In this document: piece by piece, positions 32,142-41,073 of the stretch
How positions within the stretch are numbered: the stretch's first letter is position 1
Layout: each line of letters opens with the position of its first letter
The notes under the pieces: generated by a model
Database searches by the model: none
Told to the model about the DNA's origin: nothing
Seen by the model: the letters and a program-made list of their open reading frames with translations, nothing else
Program-made: the position numbers and the translations under genes
From: an uncultured Collinsella sp.
Lineage (GTDB): Bacteria > Actinomycetota > Coriobacteriia > Coriobacteriales > Coriobacteriaceae
Assembly: GCA_902493145.1 (NCBI GenBank)
Contig: CABUOA010000009.1
Location: 1 to 64,000, forward strand
DNA length: 64,000 nucleotides
Direction of reading: 5' to 3'

Positions 32142-32819
32142 ATGTCGCTGCGCGGTGGAATCGGTTTGCCCGAGCTGCCCATAAAAGAGGGCAAAGAGTT
32201 TCGGCTTGGCATTATGGGCGGCACATTTGACCCGATTCATTACGGGCACCTGGTGACTGCCGAGCAGGCGCGCGAGTCGCTCGACTTGGACGCTGTGCTC
32301 TTTATGCCGGCGGGCTCTCCCGCCTTTAAGCTTGACAAGCCGGTGACGCCTGCCGAGGACCGTTATGCCATGACGGTCCTCGCCACCGCCGCGAACCCGG
32401 CCTTTTTGGCGAGCCGGTTCGAGATCGACCGTCCGGGCGTAACCTATACGGCCGATACGCTTCATGCCCTTCGCGACTTTTACCCGCCTCAGGTAAAGCT
32501 CTACTTTATTACGGGCGCCGACGCGATTATCGATATTGTGACCTGGCATGATGCCGAGCGAATTGCTGAGCTTGCTACCTTTATTGCGGCGACGCGACCG
32601 GGTTTTGATATCGATACGGCGCGTGCCCGAATCAAAGAGTCGGGGCTGCCGTTCGATGTGCGCTATATTCAGATTCCGGCGCTGGCGATCAGCTCGACGA
32701 ACATTCGTAAGCGAGTTGCCCGCGGCATGAGCGTGCGCTATCTTACGAGCGAGTCTGTGCTCGGCTACATTCGCAAACGCAGTTTGTATGTCGATCTGGG
32801 TCAAGAAGATTTTGAGTGA
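32142..32819 (+). CDS. nadD: Nicotinate-nucleotide adenylyltransferase
   Basis: This 225-residue enzyme makes deamido-NAD from nicotinate mononucleotide. GGTFDPIHYGHL (about 26-37) is the nucleotide-binding HxGH motif, and ISSTNIRKR near the C-terminus is the second motif. About 20 residues precede the core. The gene begins three bases after obgE and shares its stop with the start of yqeK. Confidence 0.93.
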   Translation: MSLRGGIGLPELPIKEGKEFRLGIMGGTFDPIHYGHLVTAEQARESLDLDAVLFMPAGSPAFKLDKPVTPAEDRYAMTVLATAANPAFLASRFEIDRPGVTYTADTLHALRDFYPPQVKLYFITGADAIIDIVTWHDAERIAELATFIAATRPGFDIDTARARIKESGLPFDVRYIQIPALAISSTNIRKRVARGMSVRYLTSESVLGYIRKRSLYVDLGQEDFE

Positions 32820-33439
32820 TGGGGGCTACGTTGTCGGTAGAGGATCAGTTTGAGGGCGATGAGCGCGCGCTGCTCAAGCGCATTCAAGAGCTGCTCGATG
32901 TTCGCATGAAAGATAAGCGCAAGCGCTATGTGCATTCGCTGGGTGTTGCCGAGACCGCACTTCATCTGGCCGAGGTCTACGGCGTTGACCGCTTTGATGC
33001 CGCTGCCGCCGGCTTAATTCACGACTGGGACAAGGTTCTTTCCGATGACGAGCTCGTGGCCCGCGCGCTTCACTATGGCATCAAGGTTGCCGGCTCTCCT
33101 TCCGCCGCGACGCCGCTTTTGCATGGCCCTGTTGCCGCCTATGAGCTTCCGCAGCTTTTTCCCGAGCTGTCACCGGCCGTTTTCCAGGCTGTCGACCGTC
33201 ACACCGTGGGTGCCTGCGACATGACGCCGCTCGATATGGTGGTCTTTGTGGCAGATGCCATCGAGCCCAACCGCCACGGCGACTATGCCCATGCGCTGCG
33301 CAAGATGGTGGGGAAGTCCTCGCTCGACGAGTTGTTCTTCTCCTGTTTTGCGCAGGGTCTGGTCTATGTGATCCAGTCCGGGCGCTATCTTTATCCCACG
33401 GCTATTACGATTTACAACCATTACGCCCAGCTGCACTAG
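32819..33439 (+). CDS. yqeK: HD-domain phosphohydrolase YqeK (symmetrical Ap4A hydrolase)
   Basis: The protein of about 206 residues has an HD domain with the histidine of SLGVAETALHL, the HD pair in LIHDWDK, and VDRHTVGACDM. YqeK-type enzymes split Ap4A into two ADP. ATG 32819 overlaps the nadD stop; TTG 32831 behind GGGGG is an alternative start. The nadD-yqeK-rsfS order is common in Gram-positive bacteria. Confidence 0.85.
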   Translation: MGATLSVEDQFEGDERALLKRIQELLDVRMKDKRKRYVHSLGVAETALHLAEVYGVDRFDAAAAGLIHDWDKVLSDDELVARALHYGIKVAGSPSAATPLLHGPVAAYELPQLFPELSPAVFQAVDRHTVGACDMTPLDMVVFVADAIEPNRHGDYAHALRKMVGKSSLDELFFSCFAQGLVYVIQSGRYLYPTAITIYNHYAQLH

Positions 33440-33467
33440 CTCGGGTGTGTCTAGAAAGAGGTATTCC

Positions 33468-33923
33468 ATGGCCGACGAGACCATGACCGACGAGCAGATT
33501 CTTGAAGGTGTGGAGCACAAGAGCTTCGCCGCCACGTCCGACCGTACCGCCGCCTCGCTGTCCGCGAGCGGTGTCGCCGCCGAGGATGTCGCCCGCGCCG
33601 CCGCGCAGGCCGCCTACGACAAGAAGGGCGAGGACGTGCAGGTGCTCGATCTGACCGAGCTTTCCGATGTGTGCGACTACTTTGTGCTTGCCACCGGTAC
33701 CAACAACCGCCAGGTCGATTCGATCGTCGACGAGATCGAGGAGAAGGTCGCCGAGGCTTGCGGCGAGCATCCGTTCTCCATCGAGGGCCGCGAGCAGAAG
33801 ACCTGGATGCTCATGGACTACGGTTCGGTCGTCGTCCACGTCTTCACTCCCGAAGCCCGCGACTTCTACCGCCTAGAAAAGCTCTGGGGTGACGCCCCCC
33901 AGCTCCCCCTCAACCTCCTCTAG
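33468..33923 (+). CDS. rsfS: Ribosomal silencing factor RsfS
   Basis: This 151-residue protein has the family core VQVLDLTELSDVCDYFVLATGTNNRQV and EGREQKTWMLMDYGSVVVHVF, which blocks subunit joining by binding L14. The N-terminal 45 residues are an extra acidic, Ala-rich extension compared with the usual length of about 115. ATG 33468 has AGAGG upstream. A strong terminator follows. Confidence 0.92.
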   Translation: MADETMTDEQILEGVEHKSFAATSDRTAASLSASGVAAEDVARAAAQAAYDKKGEDVQVLDLTELSDVCDYFVLATGTNNRQVDSIVDEIEEKVAEACGEHPFSIEGREQKTWMLMDYGSVVVHVFTPEARDFYRLEKLWGDAPQLPLNLL

Positions 33924-33967
33924 TAGCTCATTTGATACGGGGCTTTTTAGCTAGCTTCGCGCATTTC

Positions 33968-34010
33968 GCCGGGCAGTTGCGGTTTTCCGCACCTGCCCGG
34001 CTTTCTTTTT
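33968..34010 (+). terminator. Strong terminator after rsfS
   Basis: GCCGGGCAG (33968-33976) and its complement near 33992-34001 form the outer stem with an inner TGCGG/CCGCA stem and a TTTT loop. It is followed by TTTCTTTTT. It ends the obgE-nadD-yqeK-rsfS unit. Confidence 0.92.
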
Positions 34011-34022
34011 GCCCAAAGGCGG

Positions 34023-35276
34023 TTAATCATTGAAGCGGGATTGGCGGCCGAAAGATAGGGCGGTGTCGCCGAACTTGTCTCGGACGGCGTCGATGGCGAC
34101 GGAGAGGTCGCGTCGGTCGCTGGATTGGGCTCCGCGGTCGTCGACTTCGCAGAACAGGTCGGTCTGGATGCCGCCTTGATGGTCAAAGTCGCTCATGCCG
34201 ATGCCTGCTAAGCGAACATGCATGCCTTCCTGCCAGATGTTGTCGAGCAGTTCGAGCGCAACTGCCACGAAGATGTTCTCATCGTCGGTCGGATGAGGCA
34301 GCCGGCGCTGTGCCGAGCGACCGCTGCCATACGAATACTTAAGCTTGAGCGTTACCGTGCCGCCCGTCAGTCCCTGACGGCGCAGACGGCGTCCAACCGA
34401 CTCTCCCAACAGCGCAATCGCCGCTTCGATGTCCCCGCGCTCAGTTAAATCTTTTGCAAAGGTGCGTTCATTGCTCACGGATTTAACCTCACGCTCTTCA
34501 TCGAGACTCGTGACTTCGGAGATTTCGAGTCCCAGCGCACGCTGGCGCATGCGTTCGCCGTTGACGCCAAAAATTGCAGCCAACGTGGATTCCGGCGCGC
34601 GTGACAGCTCGCCGAGCGTATAGATGCGCATGCGGCGCAGTCGCTCCTCGGCTGAGCGTCCGATGCCGCTCATGGCAGACACTGGTAGCGCGGCCAAAAA
34701 GCGCTGTTCCGTCCCGGGGCGCACAATCGTCAATCCAAACGGCTTGTCACGCTCGCTTGCGATCTTTGCGACTGTCTTGTTGCAGCCCACGCCAATGGAG
34801 CAGGTCACTCCCAGCGCTGCCACGCGGTCACTTATGCGCCGCGCAACCAGCGGCGGGTCTTCGGGCGCAAAGCGACCCGGTGTGATATCGATAAAGGCCT
34901 CGTCAATGGATACACGCTCAACGCGCGGGGTCTCGTCGGCGAGAATCGCCATGACCTGCGCGCTCACCTCGCGGTAGCGATCAAAGTGTCCGTGCGTCCA
35001 AATGGCCTGTGGACAGAGGCGCCGTGCCTCGGCCGAGGCCATGGCAGAATGCACGCCAAAGCGACGTGCTTCGTACGAACACGTGGACACGACACCGCGT
35101 GACTCGGCGTCTCCGCCCACGATGAGCGGTTTGCCTCGCCATTCGGGATGATCGAGCATCTCCACGCTCGCAAAAAATGCATCGAGGTCCATCAGGCCCA
35201 CCGCCGAACCCGTCCAGGGCGGCGGTGCGACGCCCGCAGCATCCTCATAACCGTATGTATGTTCGCGTCTTTCCAT
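34023..35276 (-). CDS. dinB: DNA polymerase IV (Y-family)
   Basis: This 417-residue translesion polymerase has the palm motifs GLMDLDAFFASVE and VERVSIDEAFIDI with the metal-binding acids, CSYEARRFGV, IGVGCNKTVAKIASE and the little-finger domain. Error-prone synthesis past lesions is its role. The gene stands alone on the minus strand. The ATG at 35276 has no ribosome site, while a TATACT (complement of 35283-35288) stands seven bases upstream, so the transcript may be leaderless. No LexA box was recognised. Confidence 0.92.
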   Translation of the reverse strand: MERREHTYGYEDAAGVAPPPWTGSAVGLMDLDAFFASVEMLDHPEWRGKPLIVGGDAESRGVVSTCSYEARRFGVHSAMASAEARRLCPQAIWTHGHFDRYREVSAQVMAILADETPRVERVSIDEAFIDITPGRFAPEDPPLVARRISDRVAALGVTCSIGVGCNKTVAKIASERDKPFGLTIVRPGTEQRFLAALPVSAMSGIGRSAEERLRRMRIYTLGELSRAPESTLAAIFGVNGERMRQRALGLEISEVTSLDEEREVKSVSNERTFAKDLTERGDIEAAIALLGESVGRRLRRQGLTGGTVTLKLKYSYGSGRSAQRRLPHPTDDENIFVAVALELLDNIWQEGMHVRLAGIGMSDFDHQGGIQTDLFCEVDDRGAQSSDRRDLSVAIDAVRDKFGDTALSFGRQSRFND

Positions 35277-35282
35277 GTCATG

Positions 35283-35288
35283 AGTATA
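35283..35288 (-). promoter_or_regulatory. -10 element for dinB
   Basis: TATACT on the minus strand is placed so that transcription would begin at or next to the ATG. No clear -35 is present. Confidence 0.4.
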
Positions 35289-35392
35289 CCGCGCAGCTCA
35301 TGTGGGGTGCGTGTATGTGCTTGCAAATCGCGAATTCTTGTCTAAGATATGGATTTGCCCTCGACTACACCGAAGAAGTTGGTCTCACGGAC

Positions 35393-35421
35393 TTCACCTG
35401 CCCGCGTCGATGGCGTATTAT
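35393..35421 (+). promoter_or_regulatory. Promoter of rpsP operon
   Basis: TTCACC (35393-35398) and TATTAT (35416-35421) are 17 bases apart, giving a leader of about 50 bases. Confidence 0.6.
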
Positions 35422-35477
35422 GTTCAACTGTTTGTTTGTAGTTGCAGCCTAAAGCTGCTTGGTTGGAGGAGTTTCCT

Positions 35478-35819
35478 TTGGCAGTCAAGATTCGCCTTGC
35501 TCGTCACGGCGCTAAGAAGCGTCCGTACTACCGTGTCGTCGTCGCCGATTCCCGCGCCCCGCGTGACGGTCGTATCATCGAGGAGGTTGGCCGCTACAAC
35601 CCGATGACCGCCCCCAAGACCATCAACCTCGACCTCGAGAAGATTGCTGACTGGCAGTCCAAGGGCGCTCAGCTCACCGACGCCGTCGCCGCTCTGGTCA
35701 AGGCCGCCAACGAGGGCGAGAAGACCGAGACCGTCGTCAAGAAGTCCAAGAAGCAGCTCGCCAAAGAGGCCGAGGCCGCTAAGGCTGCCGCTGAGGCCGC
35801 TGAGGGCGCCGAGGAGTAA
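35478..35819 (+). CDS. rpsP: 30S ribosomal protein S16
   Basis: This 113-residue protein begins at a TTG (35478) with GGAGGA seven bases upstream. The AVKIRLARHGAKKRPYYRVVVADSRAPRDGR block is the S16 core; the last 40 residues are a Lys/Ala/Glu extension. It is a structural component of the 30S subunit. The khpA gene follows after three bases. Confidence 0.97.
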   Translation: MAVKIRLARHGAKKRPYYRVVVADSRAPRDGRIIEEVGRYNPMTAPKTINLDLEKIADWQSKGAQLTDAVAALVKAANEGEKTETVVKKSKKQLAKEAEAAKAAAEAAEGAEE

Positions 35820-35822
35820 ATC

Positions 35823-36107
35823 GTGCCTGAGGTTGACGCTGCACAGCTCGAGGGTGAGGCAATGCTCTCAGATCGCATCGCCGATCTCGTCGAATATCTC
35901 GTTGTTCAGATCGTCGACGACCCGGATTCCGTGAGCCTCGAGGTCATCGATGGCGACGACGCCTCCACGATTGAGGTTTCGGTTGCCGAGGATGACGTCG
36001 CTAAGGTCATCGGCCGTCGTGGCCGTACCATCAAGGCCATTCGCACGCTCGCCCGTGCACTGGCCGCTCGCCTCGACACTGCTGTCGAGGTAGAGGTTCT
36101 GGGCTAG
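35823..36107 (+). CDS. khpA: KH-domain RNA-binding protein KhpA (YlqC)
   Basis: This 94-residue protein has a KH domain with the GxxG loop in IGRRGRTIKAIRTL (about 60-70). KhpA acts with KhpB in RNA regulation and cell elongation in some Gram-positive bacteria. The start is GTG 35823 with GAGGAG six bases upstream; an ATG at 35862 is possible but would drop 13 residues. It lies in the usual rpsP-khpA-rimM-trmD order. Confidence 0.9.
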   Translation: MPEVDAAQLEGEAMLSDRIADLVEYLVVQIVDDPDSVSLEVIDGDDASTIEVSVAEDDVAKVIGRRGRTIKAIRTLARALAARLDTAVEVEVLG

Positions 36108-36111
36108 GACC

Positions 36112-36633
36112 TTGAGGTCCCAGTACAAAAACATCGCCCGTGTGGTCAAACCGCACGGAAGGAAGGGGGAGGTCCTCGCGCAGCCGCTGCGGGGGCTTCC
36201 TTCTGTATTAGAGCCGGGTATGCGCGTCGCCCTGACGCCGCCGGCGCTCAAGCGCGACCGCTTTTGCACGGTCGTGTCCGTCACCGATACGGGCGATGGC
36301 GATCTGGTCTTGTTTGAGGGCATTGACGACTTGACGGCCGCCGAGGGCATCACGGGATGCTACGTGCTGGCAAATCGTGACGACTTTGAGCTCGATTCGC
36401 TCGACGCCGCCTATACCGACCTGATGGGCCGCGAGGTGGTCGACGAGCGCTTCGGTTCGCTCGGCACGATCGTCGAGATCATGTCGACGCCCGCTAACGA
36501 TGTTTGGGTTGTCGAGGGTGATCGGTGCGGCGAGGTACTGATTCCCGTGATCGAGCAGGTTGTGCTCGATCTTCCCGACACAGGAACAATTTCCGTCCAC
36601 GTTATGGACGGCCTGATCGATATGGACAAGTAG
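36112..36633 (+). CDS. rimM: Ribosome maturation factor RimM
   Basis: This 173-residue protein binds S19 during 30S assembly. The N-terminal RimM domain (ARVVKPHGRKGEVLAQPL) and C-terminal PRC-barrel (LMGREVVDERFGSLGTIVEI, VLIPVIEQVV) are visible. The start is TTG 36112; the TAGGA upstream is close, so the exact start is slightly uncertain. The gene sits four bases after khpA. Confidence 0.92.
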   Translation: MRSQYKNIARVVKPHGRKGEVLAQPLRGLPSVLEPGMRVALTPPALKRDRFCTVVSVTDTGDGDLVLFEGIDDLTAAEGITGCYVLANRDDFELDSLDAAYTDLMGREVVDERFGSLGTIVEIMSTPANDVWVVEGDRCGEVLIPVIEQVVLDLPDTGTISVHVMDGLIDMDK

Positions 36634-36643
36634 GGAGGACAAC

Positions 36644-37402
36644 ATGCTGATTGAGACCCTTTCGGTCTTTCCCGAGATGTTTGAGCCCGTCATGTCCACA
36701 TCGATTTTGGGCCGCGCCCGCAAGGCCGGCCTTTTTGATTTTAAGGCGTATAACCTGCGCGACTGGACGCACGACCGTCATCGTACCGTCGATGACGAGC
36801 CGTACGGCGGCGGGCAGGGCATGCTCATGAAGGTCGAGCCTATCGCCGAGGCCATCGAGGCCATTAGCGCGGAGGGCCCCAAGCCAACGGTGGTGTTCTT
36901 CACCCCGTGCGGCGAGCCCTTTACGCAGCATGTGGCCGAGCGCCTGCTCAAAAGCGAGCGCCTGCTGTTTGTGTGCAGCCGTTACGAGGGTGTCGACGAG
37001 CGTGCCTATGCGTATGCCGACGAGCGCCTGTCGATCGGCGATTACGTGCTCACGGGCGGCGAGCTTCCCGCTATGGTCGTTGCCGATGCCGTCGTACGTT
37101 TGATTCCCGGCGCCCTTGGTGACGAGATGAGCAACGTCGACGAGTCGTTCTCGACCGCCGAGGACGGAGGCCTGCTCGAGTATGCGCAGTACACCCGTCC
37201 TGCCGAATTCAACGGCGAGGGCGTGCCGCCGGTGCTCGTGAGCGGTGACCATGCCAAGGTTGACGCCTGGCGCCGTAAGAATGCCATCGAGCGCACCTGC
37301 CGCTGGCGTCCCGACCTGATCGAGACGGCGCGGCTTACGCCCCAGGAGCGCGCATACGCGCAGGAGATTCTGGACGCTTCGTATTCGCAGAGCGAGGAGT
37401 GA
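36644..37402 (+). CDS. trmD: tRNA (guanine-37-N1)-methyltransferase
   Basis: This 252-residue SPOUT-family enzyme methylates G37 in tRNA, which prevents frameshifting. The knot region shows SRYEGVDERAYAY and SIGDYVLTGGELPAM, and PYGGGQGMLMK is the substrate loop. A GGAGG ribosome site precedes the ATG and its stop overlaps the lepB ribosome site. Confidence 0.96.
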   Translation: MLIETLSVFPEMFEPVMSTSILGRARKAGLFDFKAYNLRDWTHDRHRTVDDEPYGGGQGMLMKVEPIAEAIEAISAEGPKPTVVFFTPCGEPFTQHVAERLLKSERLLFVCSRYEGVDERAYAYADERLSIGDYVLTGGELPAMVVADAVVRLIPGALGDEMSNVDESFSTAEDGGLLEYAQYTRPAEFNGEGVPPVLVSGDHAKVDAWRRKNAIERTCRWRPDLIETARLTPQERAYAQEILDASYSQSEE

Positions 37403-37404
37403 GA

Positions 37405-37968
37405 ATGGTTCCATCGCAGCATTCCGCGTTGAGGGGCGCCTTTGAGTGGATCGCGGTCATCGCAATCGCGCTCGTGGCCACCTTCCTGATCCGCACCTTT
37501 GTGGTCGAGCCCTTTGTGGTACCCACCGGCTCCATGGAGGACACGATCGAGATTGGCGACCAGATCCTGGCACAAAAGGTGAGCCTCGAGCTCGGTCAGC
37601 CCGTCAAACAGGGTGATATCGTGGTGTTCCACAACCCCGATGCCACTTCCGAGCATGATGTTCTTGTCAAGCGTGTTATTGCCACGGCCGGCCAGACGGT
37701 CGACCTGCAGGACGGCAAGGTGGTCGTTGACGGCCAAGCGCTCGACGAGGACTATACGACGGGCATGAGCTGGCCGCTTTCGGTCCAAGCGCCTGGCGCC
37801 CAGGTGAGTTATCCCTACGCCGTTCCCGACGGGTGCGTGTGGGTGATGGGCGACAACCGCGAAAACTCTGCCGACTCGCGCTACTTTGGTCCCGTCGATC
37901 GCTCTGATTTGATCGCTGTGGCGCTTGTGCGCTACTGGCCGCTCAACCGCATCGGCGCTATCGACTAA
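37405..37968 (+). CDS. lepB: Signal peptidase I
   Basis: This 187-residue membrane protease removes signal peptides. A membrane segment (about 13-32) is followed by the catalytic serine of PTGSMEDTI (about 46), the lysine in VLVKRVIATAG (about 86) and GDNRENSADSRYFG. The single segment and short length match Gram-positive-type enzymes. ATG 37405 is chosen because GAGGAG ends five bases upstream; GTG 37399 lies within that site. Confidence 0.93.
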   Translation: MVPSQHSALRGAFEWIAVIAIALVATFLIRTFVVEPFVVPTGSMEDTIEIGDQILAQKVSLELGQPVKQGDIVVFHNPDATSEHDVLVKRVIATAGQTVDLQDGKVVVDGQALDEDYTTGMSWPLSVQAPGAQVSYPYAVPDGCVWVMGDNRENSADSRYFGPVDRSDLIAVALVRYWPLNRIGAID

Positions 37969-38027
37969 AAACCGCTATAGTACAGTACCTAACCGTGTAA
38001 TCGTTTCGACGAGGGGATATTAGAGGC

Positions 38028-38939
38028 ATGAACGCTTCATCGCTTTCCTTCCAAGACATCATCCTGCGCCTCCAGCAGTACTGGGGCGAGCAGGGCTGCG
38101 TCATTATGCAGCCCTATGACTCCGAGGTCGGTGCCGGTACCTTCCATACCGCGACCACGCTGCGCTCGCTCGGTCCCGCCGAATGGCGCACCTGCTATGC
38201 GCAGCCCTGCCGCCGTCCCGCCGACGGCCGCTACGGCGAGAACCCTAACCGCATGCAGCACTACTATCAGTTCCAGGTGCTCATTAAGCCCTCTCCGGTT
38301 AATGCTCAGGAGCTTTACCTGGGGTCTCTTGCTGCCATTGGCCTGGACCCCAACGACCATGACGTCCGTTTTGTCGAGGACGACTGGGAGAGCCCGACGC
38401 TGGGCGCCTGGGGCCTTGGCTGGGAGGTCTGGCTCAACGGCATGGAGGTCACGCAGTTCACGTACTTCCAGCAGGTGGGCGGTATCGAGGTCGACCCCGT
38501 GCCCGTCGAGATCACCTATGGCCTGGAGCGTATCGCCATGTACGCTCAGGGCGTCAACTCGGTCTACGATCTGGTGTGGAGCTATCTGCCCGACGGCACG
38601 CCCATGACCTATGGCGACGTGTTCCTCGAGAACGAGCGCGAGTTCAGTGCCTATAACTTTGAGGTCGCCAACGTCGAGATGATGCGTCAGAAGTTTGACG
38701 ACTACGAGGCCGAGTGCCATTCCTGCCTGGAGCGCAAGCTGCCGTTGCCGGCGTACGACTGTGTCATGAAGTGCAGCCACGCCTTCAACCTGCTCGATGC
38801 CCGCGGCGCCCTGTCCGCGGTCGAGCGTGCCAACTACATCCTGCGCGTCCGCGCCGTCGCCAAGGCGTGCTGCGAGGCCTACATGGCCGAGGTCGCCGGA
38901 GTCAACGAGAATGCCGACCAGGAAGGCGAGGTGGCGTAA
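38028..38939 (+). CDS. glyQ: Glycyl-tRNA synthetase alpha subunit
   Basis: This 303-residue class II catalytic subunit has the family blocks QDIILRLQQYW, QPYDSEVGAGTFH, EWRTCYAQPCRRPADGRYG and VNYDLVW-like sequence. It works as an alpha2-beta2 tetramer with the product of glyS, which begins three bases after its stop. A GAGGGG ribosome region lies upstream. Confidence 0.97.
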   Translation: MNASSLSFQDIILRLQQYWGEQGCVIMQPYDSEVGAGTFHTATTLRSLGPAEWRTCYAQPCRRPADGRYGENPNRMQHYYQFQVLIKPSPVNAQELYLGSLAAIGLDPNDHDVRFVEDDWESPTLGAWGLGWEVWLNGMEVTQFTYFQQVGGIEVDPVPVEITYGLERIAMYAQGVNSVYDLVWSYLPDGTPMTYGDVFLENEREFSAYNFEVANVEMMRQKFDDYEAECHSCLERKLPLPAYDCVMKCSHAFNLLDARGALSAVERANYILRVRAVAKACCEAYMAEVAGVNENADQEGEVA

Positions 38940-38942
38940 GCC

Positions 38943-41039
38943 ATGGCAGACGCTAAGGATTTCCTGTTTGAGATCGGTACGGAGGAAATGCCCTCTGCAC
39001 CGCTGAACAATGCCGTCAAGCAGCTTGGTACCATGATCGCCAAGGGTCTCGACGAGGCCGGTCTGGCCCACGGCGAGGTCCGCGTGATCTCGAGCCCGCG
39101 TCGCCTGGCTGCGCTCGTTGCCGACGTTGCCACCGCGACCGATGAGGTTCACGAGGTCAAGCGTGGCCCCGCGGCAAACATCGCCTTCGACGCTGACGGT
39201 AACGCCACCAAGGCCGCCCAGGGCTTCGCCCGCAAGTGCGGTGTGGCTGCCGAGGACCTGGTCCGTCGTGAGGATACCGACGGTCGCGAGTATGTCTTTG
39301 CCGAGAAGAACATTCCCTCCGCACCGGCAACCCCGATCCTGACGGCCCTGTGCGAGAAGACCATTGCCGGCCTGCAGTGGCCCAACTACCGCTCCCAGCG
39401 CTGGGGCCACGAGCACGCCACCTTCGTGCGCCCGGTCCGCTGGATTTGCTGCCTTCTGGGCGAGGATGTTGTGCCTGTGTCATTTGCCGACGTGACGAGC
39501 GGCAACACCACGCGCGGCCATCGCGTGCTCGGCCCTGGTGACCACGTTGTCGCCAGCCCCGCCGCCTACGAGCAGGTACTCGAGGACGCCGGCGTGCTTT
39601 CTGCCGAGCGCCGTCGCGAGGCCATCCTTGCCGGTATCTCCGAGGTCGAGGCCGCTCGCCCCGGCTGCCATGTCGATACGCCCAAGAAGGTCTTTGAGGA
39701 GGTCATTAACCTCTGCGAGTGGCCGACGGTGCTCGTCGGTACTTTCGACGAGGAGTTCCTCAAGGTCCCGCACGAGATTATCTGCGAGTCCATGCTCACC
39801 AACCAGCGCTACTTCCCGATCTATGACGGCGAGGGCAAGCTGACGCGTGAGTTCGTGGTCGTCTCCAACAGCAAGCCCGAGAACGCCGAGCGAGTGATCG
39901 ACGGTAACGAGCGCGTCGTGCGCGCCCGTCTGGACGACGCTAAGTTCTTCTACGAGGAGGACCTGAAGATCTCCCTCGACGAGTTCCGTGAGCGTCTGTC
40001 CAAGGTTGCCTTCCAGGAGAAGCTCGGTAGCGTGCTCGCCAAGTCCGAGCGCATCGAGCAGCTCGCGCTCGCTATCGCCCGCGAGGCTCACCTGGGCGCC
40101 CATCTTGCCGCCGACGCTGCTCGCGCCGCACACCTGTGCAAGGCAGACCTGGTGTCCAACGCCGTCGTCGAGTTCACGAGCCAACAGGGCGTGATGGGCG
40201 GTTATTACGCGACCGCGATGGGGGAGAACGACGAGGTCGCCCATGCTATTCGCGATCACTATCGTCCCCGTTTTGCCGGTGACGAGCTGCCCGAGGGCAC
40301 CGCTGGCTGCATCGTGGCCTGCGCCGACAAGCTCGATACCATCGCCGGTATCTTTGCCATCGGCGAGCCCCCGACCGGCTCCTCCGACCCCTACGCGCTG
40401 CGTCGTGCCGCTATCGGCATTATCAACATCCTGCGCGACCGCCTGCCGATCGACCCCACGTCGCTCATCGACTTTGCCCTCGAACTCTACAGTGAGCAGG
40501 GCATTGAGTTCGACGCCGCCGAGGTCGCCCAGCAGGTTCGTGACTTCTTCCATGGCCGCCTGGTGAGCATGGCCCGCGACGAAAAGATTCCGGCCGATAC
40601 CGTCGCCGCCGTCTCCGCGGTGCACATCATCGCCCCGTCCGTCTTCTTCGCCCGCTGCGCCGCCCTCGACGAGGCCCGCAAGAACGACGCTGAGACGTTC
40701 GACAACCTGGCGACCGCCTATGCCCGCGCCGCGCATATCTCCAAGCCCGAGCTGGGTGCGGAGTATGACCGCAGCCTGATGGGCGAGGTCGAGCTTGCGC
40801 TCGCCGACGCCTCCGAGGCTGCTCAGACCGCCGTCGATGCCGCCCTTGCTGCCGAGGACTACCCGACCGCATTTGCCGCCCTCGCCGCCCTGCGCGCGCC
40901 CATCGACCGTTTCTTCGATGAGGTCATGGTCATGGACAAGGACGAGCAGCTTCGCGATAATCGCCTTAAGCTGCTCAACCGCTTCGAGGCCGTTTTCTCC
41001 GGCATTGCCAACATCGGTGAGCTTGCCCGCAAAAAGTAA
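38943..41039 (+). CDS. glyS: Glycyl-tRNA synthetase beta subunit
   Basis: This 698-residue subunit carries the tRNA-binding part of the tetrameric enzyme. FEIGTEEMPSAPLNNAV at the start, QRWGHEHATFVRPVRWI, MLTNQRYFPIYDGEGKL and ADPYALRR-like sequence are typical. It overlaps no gene and is followed by 34 bases to the PPDK regulator gene. Confidence 0.96.
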   Translation: MADAKDFLFEIGTEEMPSAPLNNAVKQLGTMIAKGLDEAGLAHGEVRVISSPRRLAALVADVATATDEVHEVKRGPAANIAFDADGNATKAAQGFARKCGVAAEDLVRREDTDGREYVFAEKNIPSAPATPILTALCEKTIAGLQWPNYRSQRWGHEHATFVRPVRWICCLLGEDVVPVSFADVTSGNTTRGHRVLGPGDHVVASPAAYEQVLEDAGVLSAERRREAILAGISEVEAARPGCHVDTPKKVFEEVINLCEWPTVLVGTFDEEFLKVPHEIICESMLTNQRYFPIYDGEGKLTREFVVVSNSKPENAERVIDGNERVVRARLDDAKFFYEEDLKISLDEFRERLSKVAFQEKLGSVLAKSERIEQLALAIAREAHLGAHLAADAARAAHLCKADLVSNAVVEFTSQQGVMGGYYATAMGENDEVAHAIRDHYRPRFAGDELPEGTAGCIVACADKLDTIAGIFAIGEPPTGSSDPYALRRAAIGIINILRDRLPIDPTSLIDFALELYSEQGIEFDAAEVAQQVRDFFHGRLVSMARDEKIPADTVAAVSAVHIIAPSVFFARCAALDEARKNDAETFDNLATAYARAAHISKPELGAEYDRSLMGEVELALADASEAAQTAVDAALAAEDYPTAFAALAALRAPIDRFFDEVMVMDKDEQLRDNRLKLLNRFEAVFSGIANIGELARKK

Positions 41040-41073
41040 GCCAGCCTGCGCATAAGCGCAAAAGGAGCCCCGC

